Source: Streptomyces sp. NBC_01485
GTDB taxonomy: Bacteria; Actinomycetota; Actinomycetes; Streptomycetales; Streptomycetaceae
Direction of reading: 5' to 3'
Length of the DNA: 64,000 bases
NCBI RefSeq assembly: GCF_036227125.1
Contig: NZ_CP109435.1
Location: 4,898,001 to 4,962,000 of the forward strand
Both the position numbers and the translations under genes were made by a program. A model generated the notes under the pieces. It ran no database searches, was not told where the DNA came from, and worked only from the letters and a program-made list of their open reading frames with translations. Of this stretch, positions 33,922-42,915 are shown one piece after another; positions within the stretch are counted from its first letter, which is position 1; each line of letters opens with the position of its first letter.

Positions 33922-34893
33922 GTGAGCGAGCGGCATCAGCAGCCCGTCCCCGTGATCATCGACTGCGACACGGGTGTCGACGACGCCCTCGCCCTGCTGT
34001 TCGCCGTCCGTCACCCGGGGCTGGACGTGCGCGCGGTGACCTGCGTGGCCGGGAACACGGACGTGGACGGCGTCGTCCGCAACACGTTGACCGTGCTGGA
34101 GCACGCGGGCGCCGGGGACGTCCCCGTAGCCCGGGGCGCGGAACGCCCGCTGATCGAACCGGTCCGCACCGCGCGGCACGTCCACGGCCAGGACGGCATG
34201 GGCGACCTGGGCCTGCCCGCGCCGACCCGCCGCCCGGTCGACGTGGACGCCGTGACGCTGCTGCGCCGCGAGATCCTCGCCTCCCCGCGCCCGGTCACCC
34301 TCATCCCCACCGCGCCCCTGACCAACATCGCCCTGCTCCTGCGCACCCACCCGGAGGTGGTCGGCAACATCGAGCGGATCGTGTTCATGGGCGGCGCGGT
34401 GGCGACCGGGAACGCCACGCCGGTGGCCGAGTTCAACGTGTGGCACGACCCGGAGGCGGCGGCGGTGCTGCTCACCGCCGGGGTGCCGATCACGATGTAC
34501 GGCCTGGACGTCTTCCAGCGGGTCCTGGTCCCGGCGGCGGACGTCGCACGGCTGCGGGCGAGCGCCGAGCCCCGCCTCCGCCTGGCCGGCGACCTGCTCG
34601 CCCACCGCGACCCGGCCACCTCCGGCGACCCCACCCCCACCGGCGGCCTCGGCGACGCGGGCGCGGTCTGCGCGGTGGCCGACCCGGCCGGCCTGACCAC
34701 CGCGCTCCTCCCGGTCGAGGTCTCCCTCGCCCCCGGCCCGACCCGCGGCCAGACGGTCGTCGACCGCCGCCCGCGCCCCGGCGAGGCCGAGATCCACGGA
34801 GCCGTACGCGAACAGGCCCTCGTGGACGTCGCGTTGGACGTCGACGTGGACCGCTACGTGAAGCTGTGGCTCACCGTGCTGGAGGGCGAGTAG
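33922..34893 (+). CDS. Nucleoside hydrolase (IUNH family)
   Basis: A 324-residue cytosolic protein that hydrolyses the N-glycosidic bond of nucleosides. The calcium site DCDTGVDDALAL is near residue 14, TLIPTAPLTNIALLL near 130, IVFMGGA near 155 and EFNVWHDPEAA near 170. The distal 'HDP' calcium motif found in many IUNH enzymes is replaced by GLGDAGAVC, keeping Asp but losing His. The GTG start has GGAG 7 bases upstream; an in-frame GTG five codons earlier lacks that spacing. It converges on the LAETG protein gene and shares a hairpin terminator with it. Monocistronic, with no visible transporter next to it. Confidence 0.88.
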   Translation: MSERHQQPVPVIIDCDTGVDDALALLFAVRHPGLDVRAVTCVAGNTDVDGVVRNTLTVLEHAGAGDVPVARGAERPLIEPVRTARHVHGQDGMGDLGLPAPTRRPVDVDAVTLLRREILASPRPVTLIPTAPLTNIALLLRTHPEVVGNIERIVFMGGAVATGNATPVAEFNVWHDPEAAAVLLTAGVPITMYGLDVFQRVLVPAADVARLRASAEPRLRLAGDLLAHRDPATSGDPTPTGGLGDAGAVCAVADPAGLTTALLPVEVSLAPGPTRGQTVVDRRPRPGEAEIHGAVREQALVDVALDVDVDRYVKLWLTVLEGE

Positions 34894-34940
34894 TCACCCG
34901 TACGAACGCCTGCCGTCCAGCGCGTGTCCGCCGTTGACGC

Positions 34941-34980
34941 ACGTCCGCCCCGGCACCGTGAGCGGGCCGGGGCGGAACGT
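34941..34980. terminator. Shared hairpin terminator
   Basis: ACGTCCGCCCCGGC and GCCGGGGCGGAACGT form a stem with one mismatch and an 11-base loop, midway between convergent stops at 34893 and 35009. Confidence 0.75.
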
Positions 34981-35008
34981 ACCGGAGAAGCTGGAAGCGG
35001 GACCAGAC

Positions 35009-35998
35009 CTACGCGCGCGTCGCCTTACGGCGGCGCGTCCCGGCGACGATCGCCAGGCCGCCCGCGAGCAGCGCGGCGGCGCCGCCGACGAGCACGGGCG
35101 TGTTGCTGCTCGCGCCGGTCTCGGCGAGGTCGCCGCCGCCCTTCGGCGTGAGCGGCGGGGCGGTCGACTCGGAGGCGGACGCGGACGGCGTCGGCGTGCC
35201 CGACTCGGCCGGCGTGGAGGAGGACGGCGACGGAGACGTGCTGTCGTTCGACGGCTCCGTGGGCTTCGACGGCGTGGACGGCGTGGACGGCGTGGACGGC
35301 GTCGAGGAGGCGGGGGTCGACGGCGACGGCGGCGTGTTGGCGTCGGCCGGCGGGGACGCCGGCGGCTGCTCGGTGACCGTGCAGTCCTTCGTGCCGCCGT
35401 TCCAGGCCGCGATCAGCTTGTCCTTGATGACCGGACGGTCCGGCCCCTTGGGCACGTCACCGTGGACGAACCCGTCCTTCGCGTCGAGCTTGCCGTCGAA
35501 CTTGACCGCGCCCCGGTAGAGGTCGATCTGCGCGTAGCAGCCCGCGTCGGGCACGGCGATGTCGAGGGTGTCGGTCTTGCCGGGCTTGACCGTCACGCTG
35601 TCGAAGTCGACGAAGACCTGTACGCCGGAGGTGCGGAAGTCGGCGCCGTGGGCGAGGTAGGAGGCGAGCGAGGCGGTGCAGGTGGAGGCGTCACCGGCGG
35701 CACGGACCGTGACGTGGATCTTGCCGTCCTTGCCGGGCTTGAGATTCTGGTCGTCGACGCGGACGGAGTCGAAGAACGTCGTGCCGTCGAGCGAGAACTG
35801 GCAGCGGTCGGTCCCCGTCTCGGTGCCCGCGCCCGTCCCCGGCTGGTAGTGGCCGCCGGACTTCCAGCCGTCGCCACCGGGCGTCCCGGTCCCGGCGAAG
35901 GCCCCGGAGGCGGCGGCGACGGAGGCGGCGCACAGGGTGAGCGAAGCGGCGCCCGTCCCCAGCAGGCGGCGCACGGTGACACGTCTCGCTATGGACAT
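35009..35998 (-). CDS. Cell-wall anchored LAETG surface protein
   Basis: A 329-residue precursor. A signal peptide (about 1-35, RRVTVRRLLGTGAASLTLCAAS) is followed by a globular domain with four Cys (about 45-205), a Ser/Thr/Pro stalk (about 210-295), and a C-terminal sortase signal: LAETG at 298-302, a hydrophobic helix and the basic RRRKATRA end. LAxTG is the preferred substrate motif of class E sortases in Streptomyces. The protein should be covalently linked to peptidoglycan. Ligand unknown. The stalk DNA has TCCACGCCG-type repeats (STPSTPSTPST). Confidence 0.88.
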   Translation of the reverse strand: MSIARRVTVRRLLGTGAASLTLCAASVAAASGAFAGTGTPGGDGWKSGGHYQPGTGAGTETGTDRCQFSLDGTTFFDSVRVDDQNLKPGKDGKIHVTVRAAGDASTCTASLASYLAHGADFRTSGVQVFVDFDSVTVKPGKTDTLDIAVPDAGCYAQIDLYRGAVKFDGKLDAKDGFVHGDVPKGPDRPVIKDKLIAAWNGGTKDCTVTEQPPASPPADANTPPSPSTPASSTPSTPSTPSTPSKPTEPSNDSTSPSPSSSTPAESGTPTPSASASESTAPPLTPKGGGDLAETGASSNTPVLVGGAAALLAGGLAIVAGTRRRKATRA

Positions 35999-36266
35999 GC
36001 GTTTCCCATCTTGGCGAGTGCCAGGGCTGATTGATGCGGAGCTAATTTGATGCAGAGGCTGATTGGTCAGATCAGAAGAAACATCAGGCCCATCGGTCAC
36101 AGGGGCCGCAGTGTGGCCCCATCGTCGTGTGGACGCCAGATCGCTGTCAACCTGCGCTAAACCCAGGGGAGTTCAAGATTCCGCCACACCTTCGACACGT
36201 CCGGAATGACCTGCTCCGAACAGCTCACACGTTCACTTTCCCGGCAAGCTGGACAGAATTCCGCTC

Positions 36267-37985
36267 ATGACCGATTTCGTGAATGACGTCGTGACCGATG
36301 CCGTGACCGATTCCGTGGCCGACTTCTCTTCCCACAATCCCGACTGGTGGCGCCAGGCCGTCGTCTACCAGGTCTATCCGCGCAGCTTCGCCGACGCCGA
36401 CGGCGACGGTCTCGGGGACCTGCGCGGCGTCACCGACCGGCTCCCCCACCTGGCCGCCCTCGGCGTGGACGCCCTCTGGCTCTCCCCCTTCTACCCGTCC
36501 GAGCTGGCCGACGGCGGCTACGACATCGCCGACCACCGGGACGTCGACCCGCGCCTGGGCACCCTGGCCGACTTCGACGTCCTCGCCGCCGAGGCCCACC
36601 GCCTCGGCCTGAAGGTGATCGTCGACCTCGTCCCGAACCACACCTCCCACCGGCACCCCTGGTTCGAGGAGGCGCTCGCCGCCGGCCCCGGCGACCCGGC
36701 CCGCGACCGCTACGTCTTCCGCGACGGACGCGGCCCGAGCGGTGAACTCCCGCCCACCGACTGGCAGTCGGTCTTCGGCGGCAGCGCCTGGCAGCGCGTC
36801 CCCGACTGCCAGTGGTACCTGCACCTCTTCGCCCGCGAGCAGCCCGACCTGAACTGGGGCCACGAGGAGGTCCGCGAGGACTTCCGCACGACGCTGCGCT
36901 TCTGGTCCGACCGGGGCGTCGACGGCTTCCGCGTCGACGTCGCGCACGCCCTCACCAAGGACCTCGCCGAGCCGTTGCGTGATCTCGGGGAACTGGCCGA
37001 GGACGGCGAGCGGGCCCTCGCCGTCCTCCCGCCCGGCACCCACCCCTTCTACGACCGCGACGACGTCCACGAGATCTACCGCGACTGGCGCCGCGTCCTC
37101 GACGCCTACACCCCGCCCCGCACCGCCGTCGCCGAGGCCTGGGTCCCGGGCGCCCGCCGCGCGCTGTACGCCCGCCCGGACGAACTGAACCAGGCCTTCA
37201 ACTTCGAGTATCTCCAAGCGGGTTGGGCGGCGGAGGAGATCCGTGCGGTCATCACCGACTCGCTCGCCACCGCCCGGGTCGTCGGCGCCTCCGCCACCTG
37301 GGTCCTGTCCAACCACGACGTCGTCCGCCACGCCTCCCGCCTCATGCTCCCGCCGGGCGCCGACGACAACGCCTGGCTCCTCTCGGACGGCCGCACCCCG
37401 CACGTCGACGAGCCGGCCGGCCTGCGCCGGGCCCGCGCCGCGACGCTGCTGATGCTGGCGCTGCCGGGATCGTCCTACGTCTACCAGGGCGAGGAGCTCG
37501 GTCTGCCCGAGGTCGCCGACCTGCCCGTGGAGGTCCTCCAGGACCCGCTGTGGGAGCAGACGGGCCGCGTCAGCAAGGGCCGCGACGGGTGCCGGGTGCC
37601 GCTGCCGTGGACGACGACCGGGCCGTCGTACGGCTTCGGCGCGGTCGGCGCGTGGCTGCCGCAGCCGCCGTACTTCGCGCCGTACGCCGTCCAGGCGCAG
37701 GACGGTGTCGAGGGCTCGACCCTGGAGCTCTACCGCACGGCCCTGCGGCTGCGCCGCAAGCTGGCGGAGGGCGAGGAGCTCACCTGGCAGCCGGACACCC
37801 CGCCCGGCGTGCTGTCCTTCGCCCGCTCCGACGGCTGGCGCTGCGTCACCAACCTGTCGGACGCGCCGGTGCCGCTGCCACCGGGGGAGGTACTGCTGAG
37901 CAGCGTGCCCTTGGACGGCGACGGCGACGGCAGCGGTACCGGCGACAGGCGGCTGGGGCCGGATACGACGGTCTGGCTGGCGTAG
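36267..37985 (+). CDS. aglA: GH13 alpha-glucosidase
   Basis: A 572-residue cytosolic GH13 enzyme of the oligo-1,6-glucosidase/alpha-glucosidase type. The (beta/alpha)8 barrel shows VVYQVYPRSF at 32-41, VDLVPNHTS (region I) at 119-127, GFRVDVAH (region II, nucleophile Asp224), AVAEAWV (region III, acid/base Glu290) and VLSNHDVVRH (region IV, Asp351). It would release glucose from imported malto-oligosaccharides. The N-terminal 20 residues are Thr/Asp/Val repeats of MTDFVNDVVTDAVTD, unlike the family. There is no transporter adjacent. The ATG start has no strong ribosome site. Confidence 0.92.
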   Translation: MTDFVNDVVTDAVTDSVADFSSHNPDWWRQAVVYQVYPRSFADADGDGLGDLRGVTDRLPHLAALGVDALWLSPFYPSELADGGYDIADHRDVDPRLGTLADFDVLAAEAHRLGLKVIVDLVPNHTSHRHPWFEEALAAGPGDPARDRYVFRDGRGPSGELPPTDWQSVFGGSAWQRVPDCQWYLHLFAREQPDLNWGHEEVREDFRTTLRFWSDRGVDGFRVDVAHALTKDLAEPLRDLGELAEDGERALAVLPPGTHPFYDRDDVHEIYRDWRRVLDAYTPPRTAVAEAWVPGARRALYARPDELNQAFNFEYLQAGWAAEEIRAVITDSLATARVVGASATWVLSNHDVVRHASRLMLPPGADDNAWLLSDGRTPHVDEPAGLRRARAATLLMLALPGSSYVYQGEELGLPEVADLPVEVLQDPLWEQTGRVSKGRDGCRVPLPWTTTGPSYGFGAVGAWLPQPPYFAPYAVQAQDGVEGSTLELYRTALRLRRKLAEGEELTWQPDTPPGVLSFARSDGWRCVTNLSDAPVPLPPGEVLLSSVPLDGDGDGSGTGDRRLGPDTTVWLA

Positions 37986-38099
37986 CTCTCCGTCCCCGGG
38001 CCGAACTGGAAGTGAAACATTCCGGTCCGGTCACCGCGTCGGTCCTCAGTGGAGGCACATGGTTCCTCGTGTGCCCGAATGCCTCTCTGGGGAGGACAG

Positions 38100-40376
38100 T
38101 TGCGCAAGAGACACAACGGACCGGGCAGGGTCGTCGCGGCAGCGGTGCTGGCGCTGGCCGCGGGAGTGGTCACCGCTCTGCCCGCCACCGCCGTCCCGTG
38201 GTCGGCCTTACCGTCCGCCGCCGCGTCACCGACGGGCACAGGGACGTCCGTCGCCCCCGTGACCCACTGGATCACCTTGATCACGGGCGACCGGGTGGGC
38301 GTGAGCGCGGAGGGCGAGCCCGTCCGGATCGTGCCCGGCGAGGGGCGCGAGAAGATACCCGTCAGGGTCGAGCGGACCAAGGACCACACCCTCGTCCTCC
38401 CGCTCGACGCCCGGCCGCTCATCGACAAGGGCCAGGTCGACGAGCGCCTCTTCGACCTCAAGGAACTCTTCGACCTCAACGAACTCGACGCCGCCCCGTA
38501 CCGCAAGCGGCAGCCGTCGGGCACCGGGCTCATCGTCAGCTACCAGGGCGCGGCGGCGAGCGGCGCCGCCCTGAAAGCGGCCCGGAGTCTGCGGTCCGAG
38601 CTGCGTTCGGACGCCGGCGTCAAGCTCCGCCACGCCCTCCCCGCGATCGGCGCCGAGGCCGTCACCGAGGCCGTCACCGTGTCCGACGCCGCCGCGAAGG
38701 ACGTCTGGAAGACCCTGACCCGGCCGTCCGGCCCGCCCCTCGCCGGACAGCGGGCCGCCGACCCCGGGCTGCGCCGGATCTCCCTCGACGACATGCGCGG
38801 GTCGAGCCTCGACGCGAGCACGGCGGGAGCGGGAGCGGGAGCGGGTGCGGGAACGGGTGCGGGTGCGGGTGAGAGCGTCCGGACGTCGGCGGCCGTCGAG
38901 GGCGAGGTCGACACGTACGAGGTGACGGTGCGGCACATCGGCGCCGACGGCGAGCCGGCCACGACCTACTCCCCGACCCTCTACGCGCTCTCCGGTTCCG
39001 GCGTCCCGGGCGAGAACTACGCGAAGTTCAGCCCGACCGGCGTCTACACGGCACGTCTGCCGAAGGGCGTCTACTACCTCGACGCGCTGTTCACCGGCTC
39101 GGACGGGGCCCAGAGTCAGATCACGGCACCGCACTTCGAGGTCACGAAGAACACGACGGTCACGGTGGACGCGCGCACCGCGAAGCCGATCGGGATCACC
39201 GGTCCGGACCCGGCAGCGCACCGCGTGTTCGCCGAGATGTTCACCGAGCTGAACACCCCCGAGCTCAGGATTTCGTCCGGCATCACGGGCACCTCTTTCG
39301 CGAACCTCCGCAGCGCCCAGCTCGGCCCGGACTTCGCGGCCGAGGGCACCCTGTACCAGGGCTTCAACGCGCTCGACATCAACGGTACGAAGGAGTACCG
39401 CTTCGCCTACGGCGGCAACGTGACCCGGCTGGCCACGGGCTTCGAACGGCAGGCGAAACTCCGGGACATGGCGAAGATCGGCGCCCGGCTGGGGACCACG
39501 GTCGCCGGAAAGCAGGGAATGCTCATCGCTCGACCGATCGTCCCGGACATCTTCGGCTCCATCTTCATGCCGGGCGTGATCCGACCGCTGCCCGTGGCGA
39601 CCACGACGTACGTGACGACGGCGGCCGACACCGACTGGGTCTTCGGGCTGGACCAGTACGACGACACGGGGACCTACCCCGAGCTGACGCACGGCACCGG
39701 GATACAGCACTACGAGGCGGGCCGGTCCTACCGTCGCGACCTGGGTGTGGGGGTCTTCGGCCCCGCGTTGGTGAAGGGCGAGGGCGTCTCGCGCGACGGT
39801 GACGAGATCACGGGATGCGTCGACCTCCTCAGGGACGGCACGGGCAACACGGGCTACGGGAACGACGACACCGTCAAGGCCACGCTGTACCGGGACGGGG
39901 TCGAGGTCGCTTCCTCGCCGTACCTCCTGAGCTGCTGGAACGGTGTCACCGTCCCGGCGGCGTCCGGCGACTTCCGGCTCACGGCGACGGCCTCCCGTCC
40001 CGCTCCCTCCGCCGCGCCCACCGAGGTCACGGCGACCTGGACCTTCACCTCCGGCCACACCACCGCCGAGGAGGCGCTGCCCGTCTCGGTGGTCCGTCTC
40101 GCACCGCGCCTCGACGCCGACTCGACGGCCAGGGCGGGGGCGGTCACCCGGATACCGGTGCGGGTCGTGGGCGCGGCGGCGGGCGCGAACCTCAAGTCGC
40201 TGACGATCGAGGTCAGTTACGACGGTACGACCTGGAAGAAGGCGAAGGTGGTCAGGAACGGGTTCCTCGTCCGCAACCCCGCGACAGGCAAGGGCATCTC
40301 ACTGCGCGCCACCGTGGCCGACCGCCAGGGCAACACACTGACCCAGACGATCAGCAACGCGTACCGGGGCAGGTAA
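38100..40376 (+). CDS. S8-peptidase-like protein lacking the catalytic domain
   Basis: A 758-residue precursor. A signal (about 1-35) leads to the propeptide typical of Streptomyces secreted S8 proteases (THWITLITGDRVGV, DARPLIDKGQVDERLFDL, LIVSYQG). That region ends near residue 240, where the subtilase domain should begin. Instead a Gly/Ala linker of about 15 residues (AGAGAGAGTGAGAG) leads into beta-rich C-terminal modules (about 265-758) of the sort found after the protease domain. No Asp, His or Ser subtilase motif (DTG, HGT or GTSM) occurs anywhere. The TTG start at 38100 is chosen because GGGGAGG ends 4-5 bases before it and directly precedes the signal. Possibly a binding or inhibitor protein. 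Confidence 0.8.
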   Translation: MRKRHNGPGRVVAAAVLALAAGVVTALPATAVPWSALPSAAASPTGTGTSVAPVTHWITLITGDRVGVSAEGEPVRIVPGEGREKIPVRVERTKDHTLVLPLDARPLIDKGQVDERLFDLKELFDLNELDAAPYRKRQPSGTGLIVSYQGAAASGAALKAARSLRSELRSDAGVKLRHALPAIGAEAVTEAVTVSDAAAKDVWKTLTRPSGPPLAGQRAADPGLRRISLDDMRGSSLDASTAGAGAGAGAGTGAGAGESVRTSAAVEGEVDTYEVTVRHIGADGEPATTYSPTLYALSGSGVPGENYAKFSPTGVYTARLPKGVYYLDALFTGSDGAQSQITAPHFEVTKNTTVTVDARTAKPIGITGPDPAAHRVFAEMFTELNTPELRISSGITGTSFANLRSAQLGPDFAAEGTLYQGFNALDINGTKEYRFAYGGNVTRLATGFERQAKLRDMAKIGARLGTTVAGKQGMLIARPIVPDIFGSIFMPGVIRPLPVATTTYVTTAADTDWVFGLDQYDDTGTYPELTHGTGIQHYEAGRSYRRDLGVGVFGPALVKGEGVSRDGDEITGCVDLLRDGTGNTGYGNDDTVKATLYRDGVEVASSPYLLSCWNGVTVPAASGDFRLTATASRPAPSAAPTEVTATWTFTSGHTTAEEALPVSVVRLAPRLDADSTARAGAVTRIPVRVVGAAAGANLKSLTIEVSYDGTTWKKAKVVRNGFLVRNPATGKGISLRATVADRQGNTLTQTISNAYRGR

Positions 40377-40382
40377 GGCAAA

Positions 40383-40420
40383 GGAGCGGGCCGGCCGACG
40401 GAAGTCGACCGGCCCGCTCC
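40383..40420. terminator. Shared hairpin terminator
   Basis: GGAGCGGGCCGGCCGAC and GTCGACCGGCCCGCTCC form a 17-bp stem with one G-T pair and GGAA loop. It lies between convergent genes ending at 40376 and 40448. Confidence 0.85.
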
Positions 40421-40447
40421 ACTGCGGCCTTACGTTCGGCTCACCGA

Positions 40448-41224
40448 CTACTGGGAGTTGGCGCCTGCCCCTGCGCCTGCCGCGCCTGCCCCTGCCACGG
40501 CTCCGCTGATGTCCACGGGGGTGGAGGTGGCGTTCGGCGGCGGGGTGAGGACGATCAGCGGCTGCCCGGCGGGCGGGACCGGCGGCGTCATGTCCGACTT
40601 GGGCATCTTCGGCGGGGTCGTCTGGTTGAACAGCGTGGTGTCGAAGTCGACCAGACCGGTCTGCTCCATCACCGTGATGTGGTCCAGAACGGTGTCGTTG
40701 GCCTGGTCGGCCAGGGCGCGCACCAGCGTGTTCTTCGTCGTCGAGCGGATCTTCGCCACGGTGTTGAAGATCGAACCGTGCGTCTGGCGCAGGATGTTGG
40801 CGAAGTCCACGTCGAACTGCTTGCCGCTGTCCGCCTTCAGGGTGTTGACGAACCCCTCCTGCTGCGGACTCGCGATGTTGGGCAGGGTGACGTTCAGCAT
40901 CGGCGCGATCTTGCGGCAGGTGATGTCCAGCGCCGCGTGACCGTCGATCAGGTGCTGGCTGGCAGTGAGGACGCCCTTGCTCTGCCCCTTCTGCAGCCCG
41001 ATCTGCCCCACCGGGTACTCCCAGAGCCCGGCCGCCCGCACCGCCACCACGAACGCCCGGTCGCCTTCCGTCAACGGCCCCCACTGGGTGTTGGCGATGA
41101 TCCGGTCGGTGGACGTCGACACCGTGTCGAGCCCGAGCATCGATGGGTACGCGAGAGCGCCGAGCGTCAGGGACAACGCGCCGCCCACGAAGAGAGTCCC
41201 CATCGCGTTCCGGGAAAGTTGCAC
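40448..41224 (-). CDS. DUF4142-domain exported protein
   Basis: A 258-residue protein. A hydrophobic N-terminus (MGTLFVGGALSLTLGALA) suggests export or anchoring. The central region (about 40-200) is an all-helical DUF4142 domain (TEGDRAFVVAVRAAGLWEYPVGQIG, FANILRQTHGSIF), related to ferritin-like helical bundles without obvious metal ligands. A Pro/Ala/Gly-rich tail (about 205-258) follows. The GTG start at 41224 has AGGAGG 4-5 bases upstream. Function unknown; the family is found in bacterial envelopes. Confidence 0.82.
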   Translation of the reverse strand: MQLSRNAMGTLFVGGALSLTLGALAYPSMLGLDTVSTSTDRIIANTQWGPLTEGDRAFVVAVRAAGLWEYPVGQIGLQKGQSKGVLTASQHLIDGHAALDITCRKIAPMLNVTLPNIASPQQEGFVNTLKADSGKQFDVDFANILRQTHGSIFNTVAKIRSTTKNTLVRALADQANDTVLDHITVMEQTGLVDFDTTLFNQTTPPKMPKSDMTPPVPPAGQPLIVLTPPPNATSTPVDISGAVAGAGAAGAGAGANSQ

Positions 41225-41426
41225 CGTTCCTCCTGCCAGGTCGGAAAACCGCCGATTCGCCGTCACTGTGTCGTCACCCGGCGGGGTCGGACAGAGAGAA
41301 ATACGAACGCGGACCGCTTCGGACTCACCGGGAAGAGTAAAAAGTTCACTGACGACGGACCGAACGGACCGAACGGACCGAACGGACTGAGACGAACCGC
41401 CGAGGAGCCAAGGGCGACGACAGCGA

Positions 41427-41815
41427 GGCTGGTCGGCATCACGTACTACCCGCTGAAGGCCTGCGCGGGAACGCCCCTGACGGACCCGAAGCCGACCCGC
41501 ACCGGCCTGGCACACGACCGCACATGGTCGTGGACGGCGGGAAAACCCCCACACACGGAGGACACCGCAACGTGCCTCGCCATGGCCGACACGGAACCGA
41601 CCCCACCGAGCCGACGATCCGCTGCGCGATCACGATGACCGCCCAGACCACCGCCCACCGCGCACCCCCAGACCCCCCTACACACCCTCGCCACCTACCG
41701 CCGCACCCCCACCGGCGGAGCCGGCTTCGGCGCGTACTTCGAGGTACGACGGGAGGGAAGGGCGTCGGTCGGGGACGAGGTACTCCTACGGGAGGCCCGG
41801 TCTGCAACGCCATAA
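41427..41815 (+). pseudogene. Decayed MOSC-domain gene
   Basis: The 5' part reads LVGITYYPLKACAGTPL and GLAHDRTW, the N-terminal beta-barrel of MOSC (molybdenum cofactor sulfurase-like) proteins. The 3' part, in another frame, reads TLATYRRTPTGGAGFGAYFEV and GRASVGDEVLL, the end of the MOSC domain, then stop at 41813-41815. About 150 residues that normally lie between, including the conserved Cys, are missing. Confidence 0.75.
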
Positions 41816-42345
41816 AGCCATCGACGTCCTTCGCGGTCCAGAGGCGACTACAGCGCCGCTTCCGACGCGAACGTGGAGCTGCGCCGGCATCACGCCGAGG
41901 CGCACTGAGCGTGTGGTGCTCGCGCAGATCGCGGACGGGTCTGGGCGTTGGGCGACAGCAAGCGGCCGGACCTGGAGCCGCTGCGGTTCACCACGGCGGG
42001 ACTATCGGCGGTCGGCACCAACCCGGTCTTCGAAGTTGAGCGGTGCGGCCCTTCGACATGCCGCGGAGACCCGGGGCTTCCCCGTGGGAATGTGACACTT
42101 TCGCTCGGGGTGTCACATTCGCGCGCCACGTCCCCCTGCTCGGACGCTCGCGCGCACCGCTCTACTTCGCGGACCCGTCAACCGCCGCGGTTCGGGCTGG
42201 GGCCGGCCGGCTTCCGGTCTCCGATTCGCCCTCGAACGGGAACGACACGTGCACCACCACGGCCATCTGTGGACCGACGGCAGACGGCGCTGATCAACTC
42301 CGTTGCGGAGCATCTCTGTTCAGGCGCGGACGTGTCGCTCGGCTT
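41816..42345. other. Degenerate region, possible DUF397 remnant
   Basis: No intact gene. One frame near 41935-41995 reads WALGDSKRPDLEPLRFT, resembling the C-terminal DUF397 motif (RDSK-P...L-FT). The rest lacks recognisable sequence. A TGTGACA palindrome lies at 42088-42120. Confidence 0.4.
42088..42120. repeat. TGTGACAC inverted repeat, copy 2
   Basis: GAATGTGACAC and GTGTCACATTC form a perfect 11-bp stem with an 11-base loop. It is related to the palindromes at 32716, 44921 and 56334. Confidence 0.8.
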
Positions 42346-42672
42346 CTACGTCGCGCGTCCCTCGTATCTGTCACTGGCTTTGGTGTACTGCTCGCCGAAT
42401 GGTTCGGTGCCCGGGCTGGTCTGTCCTGCCGGGTAGGCCGTCTCCCGTAAGCCCTCGGCGTCCTTGAGCAGGCGGCGGGCCCGCAGTGCGCGGTTCAGGG
42501 TGTGTACGCGGATCGCGGTGAACAGGACGACGGCGGCACCGATGGCGGCCATCTTCCACTCGTCGTCCCGGACGGCCGCGTAGAAGAGGAAGCCGCTGAA
42601 GACGACGCCGAAGACGACGAGCAGAGGCTCGCGCACCCAGAAGGGGAGGACGCGGAGCACGAGACCGATCAT
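42346..42672 (-). CDS. Small two-helix membrane protein
   Basis: A 108-residue protein. Two hydrophobic segments (about 3-33 and 41-55) precede an amphipathic basic helix (LNRALRARRLLKDAEGLRETA) and a polar tail. The start is 10 bases downstream of the DUF397 gene stop on the same strand, so it may form the tail of the XRE-DUF397 operon. No family recognised. Confidence 0.6.
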   Translation of the reverse strand: MIGLVLRVLPFWVREPLLVVFGVVFSGFLFYAAVRDDEWKMAAIGAAVVLFTAIRVHTLNRALRARRLLKDAEGLRETAYPAGQTSPGTEPFGEQYTKASDRYEGRAT

Positions 42673-42681
42673 GCGGTCACT

Positions 42682-42915
42682 TCAGCAGGTGCGGCCCGTG
42701 TGCGCTGTGGTGGAGGCCACAATTCCGGGAGTTCCTGTGTGTATGGAGTGGAGAAGGTGTGTGAGGGGGGTCGGGCTGGTGGTGAGGGCGGTGGTGGGGG
42801 CGTCCGATTCGCGGAGGTGGAGGGCGGTGGGGGTGGCGCAGGCGAGTTCAACGCAGTCGTTGCCGTCGCCGCCGCCCGAGAAGGAGGACTTCTGCCAGTT
42901 GTCGGGGGTGCGCAT
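42682..42915 (-). CDS. DUF397-domain protein
   Basis: A 77-residue protein MRTPDNWQKSSFSGGGDGND with the DUF397 signature (WxKSSFSGG...CVELA) then RESD near 37. DUF397 partners are coupled to XRE-DUF5753 regulators throughout Streptomyces and may be their antagonists or targets, as in the BldB/AbaA-like groups. The start overlaps the regulator stop (TGATG), so translation is coupled. The C-terminal half is Thr/His-rich and longer than usual. Confidence 0.85.
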   Translation of the reverse strand: MRTPDNWQKSSFSGGGDGNDCVELACATPTALHLRESDAPTTALTTSPTPLTHLLHSIHTGTPGIVASTTAHTGRTC

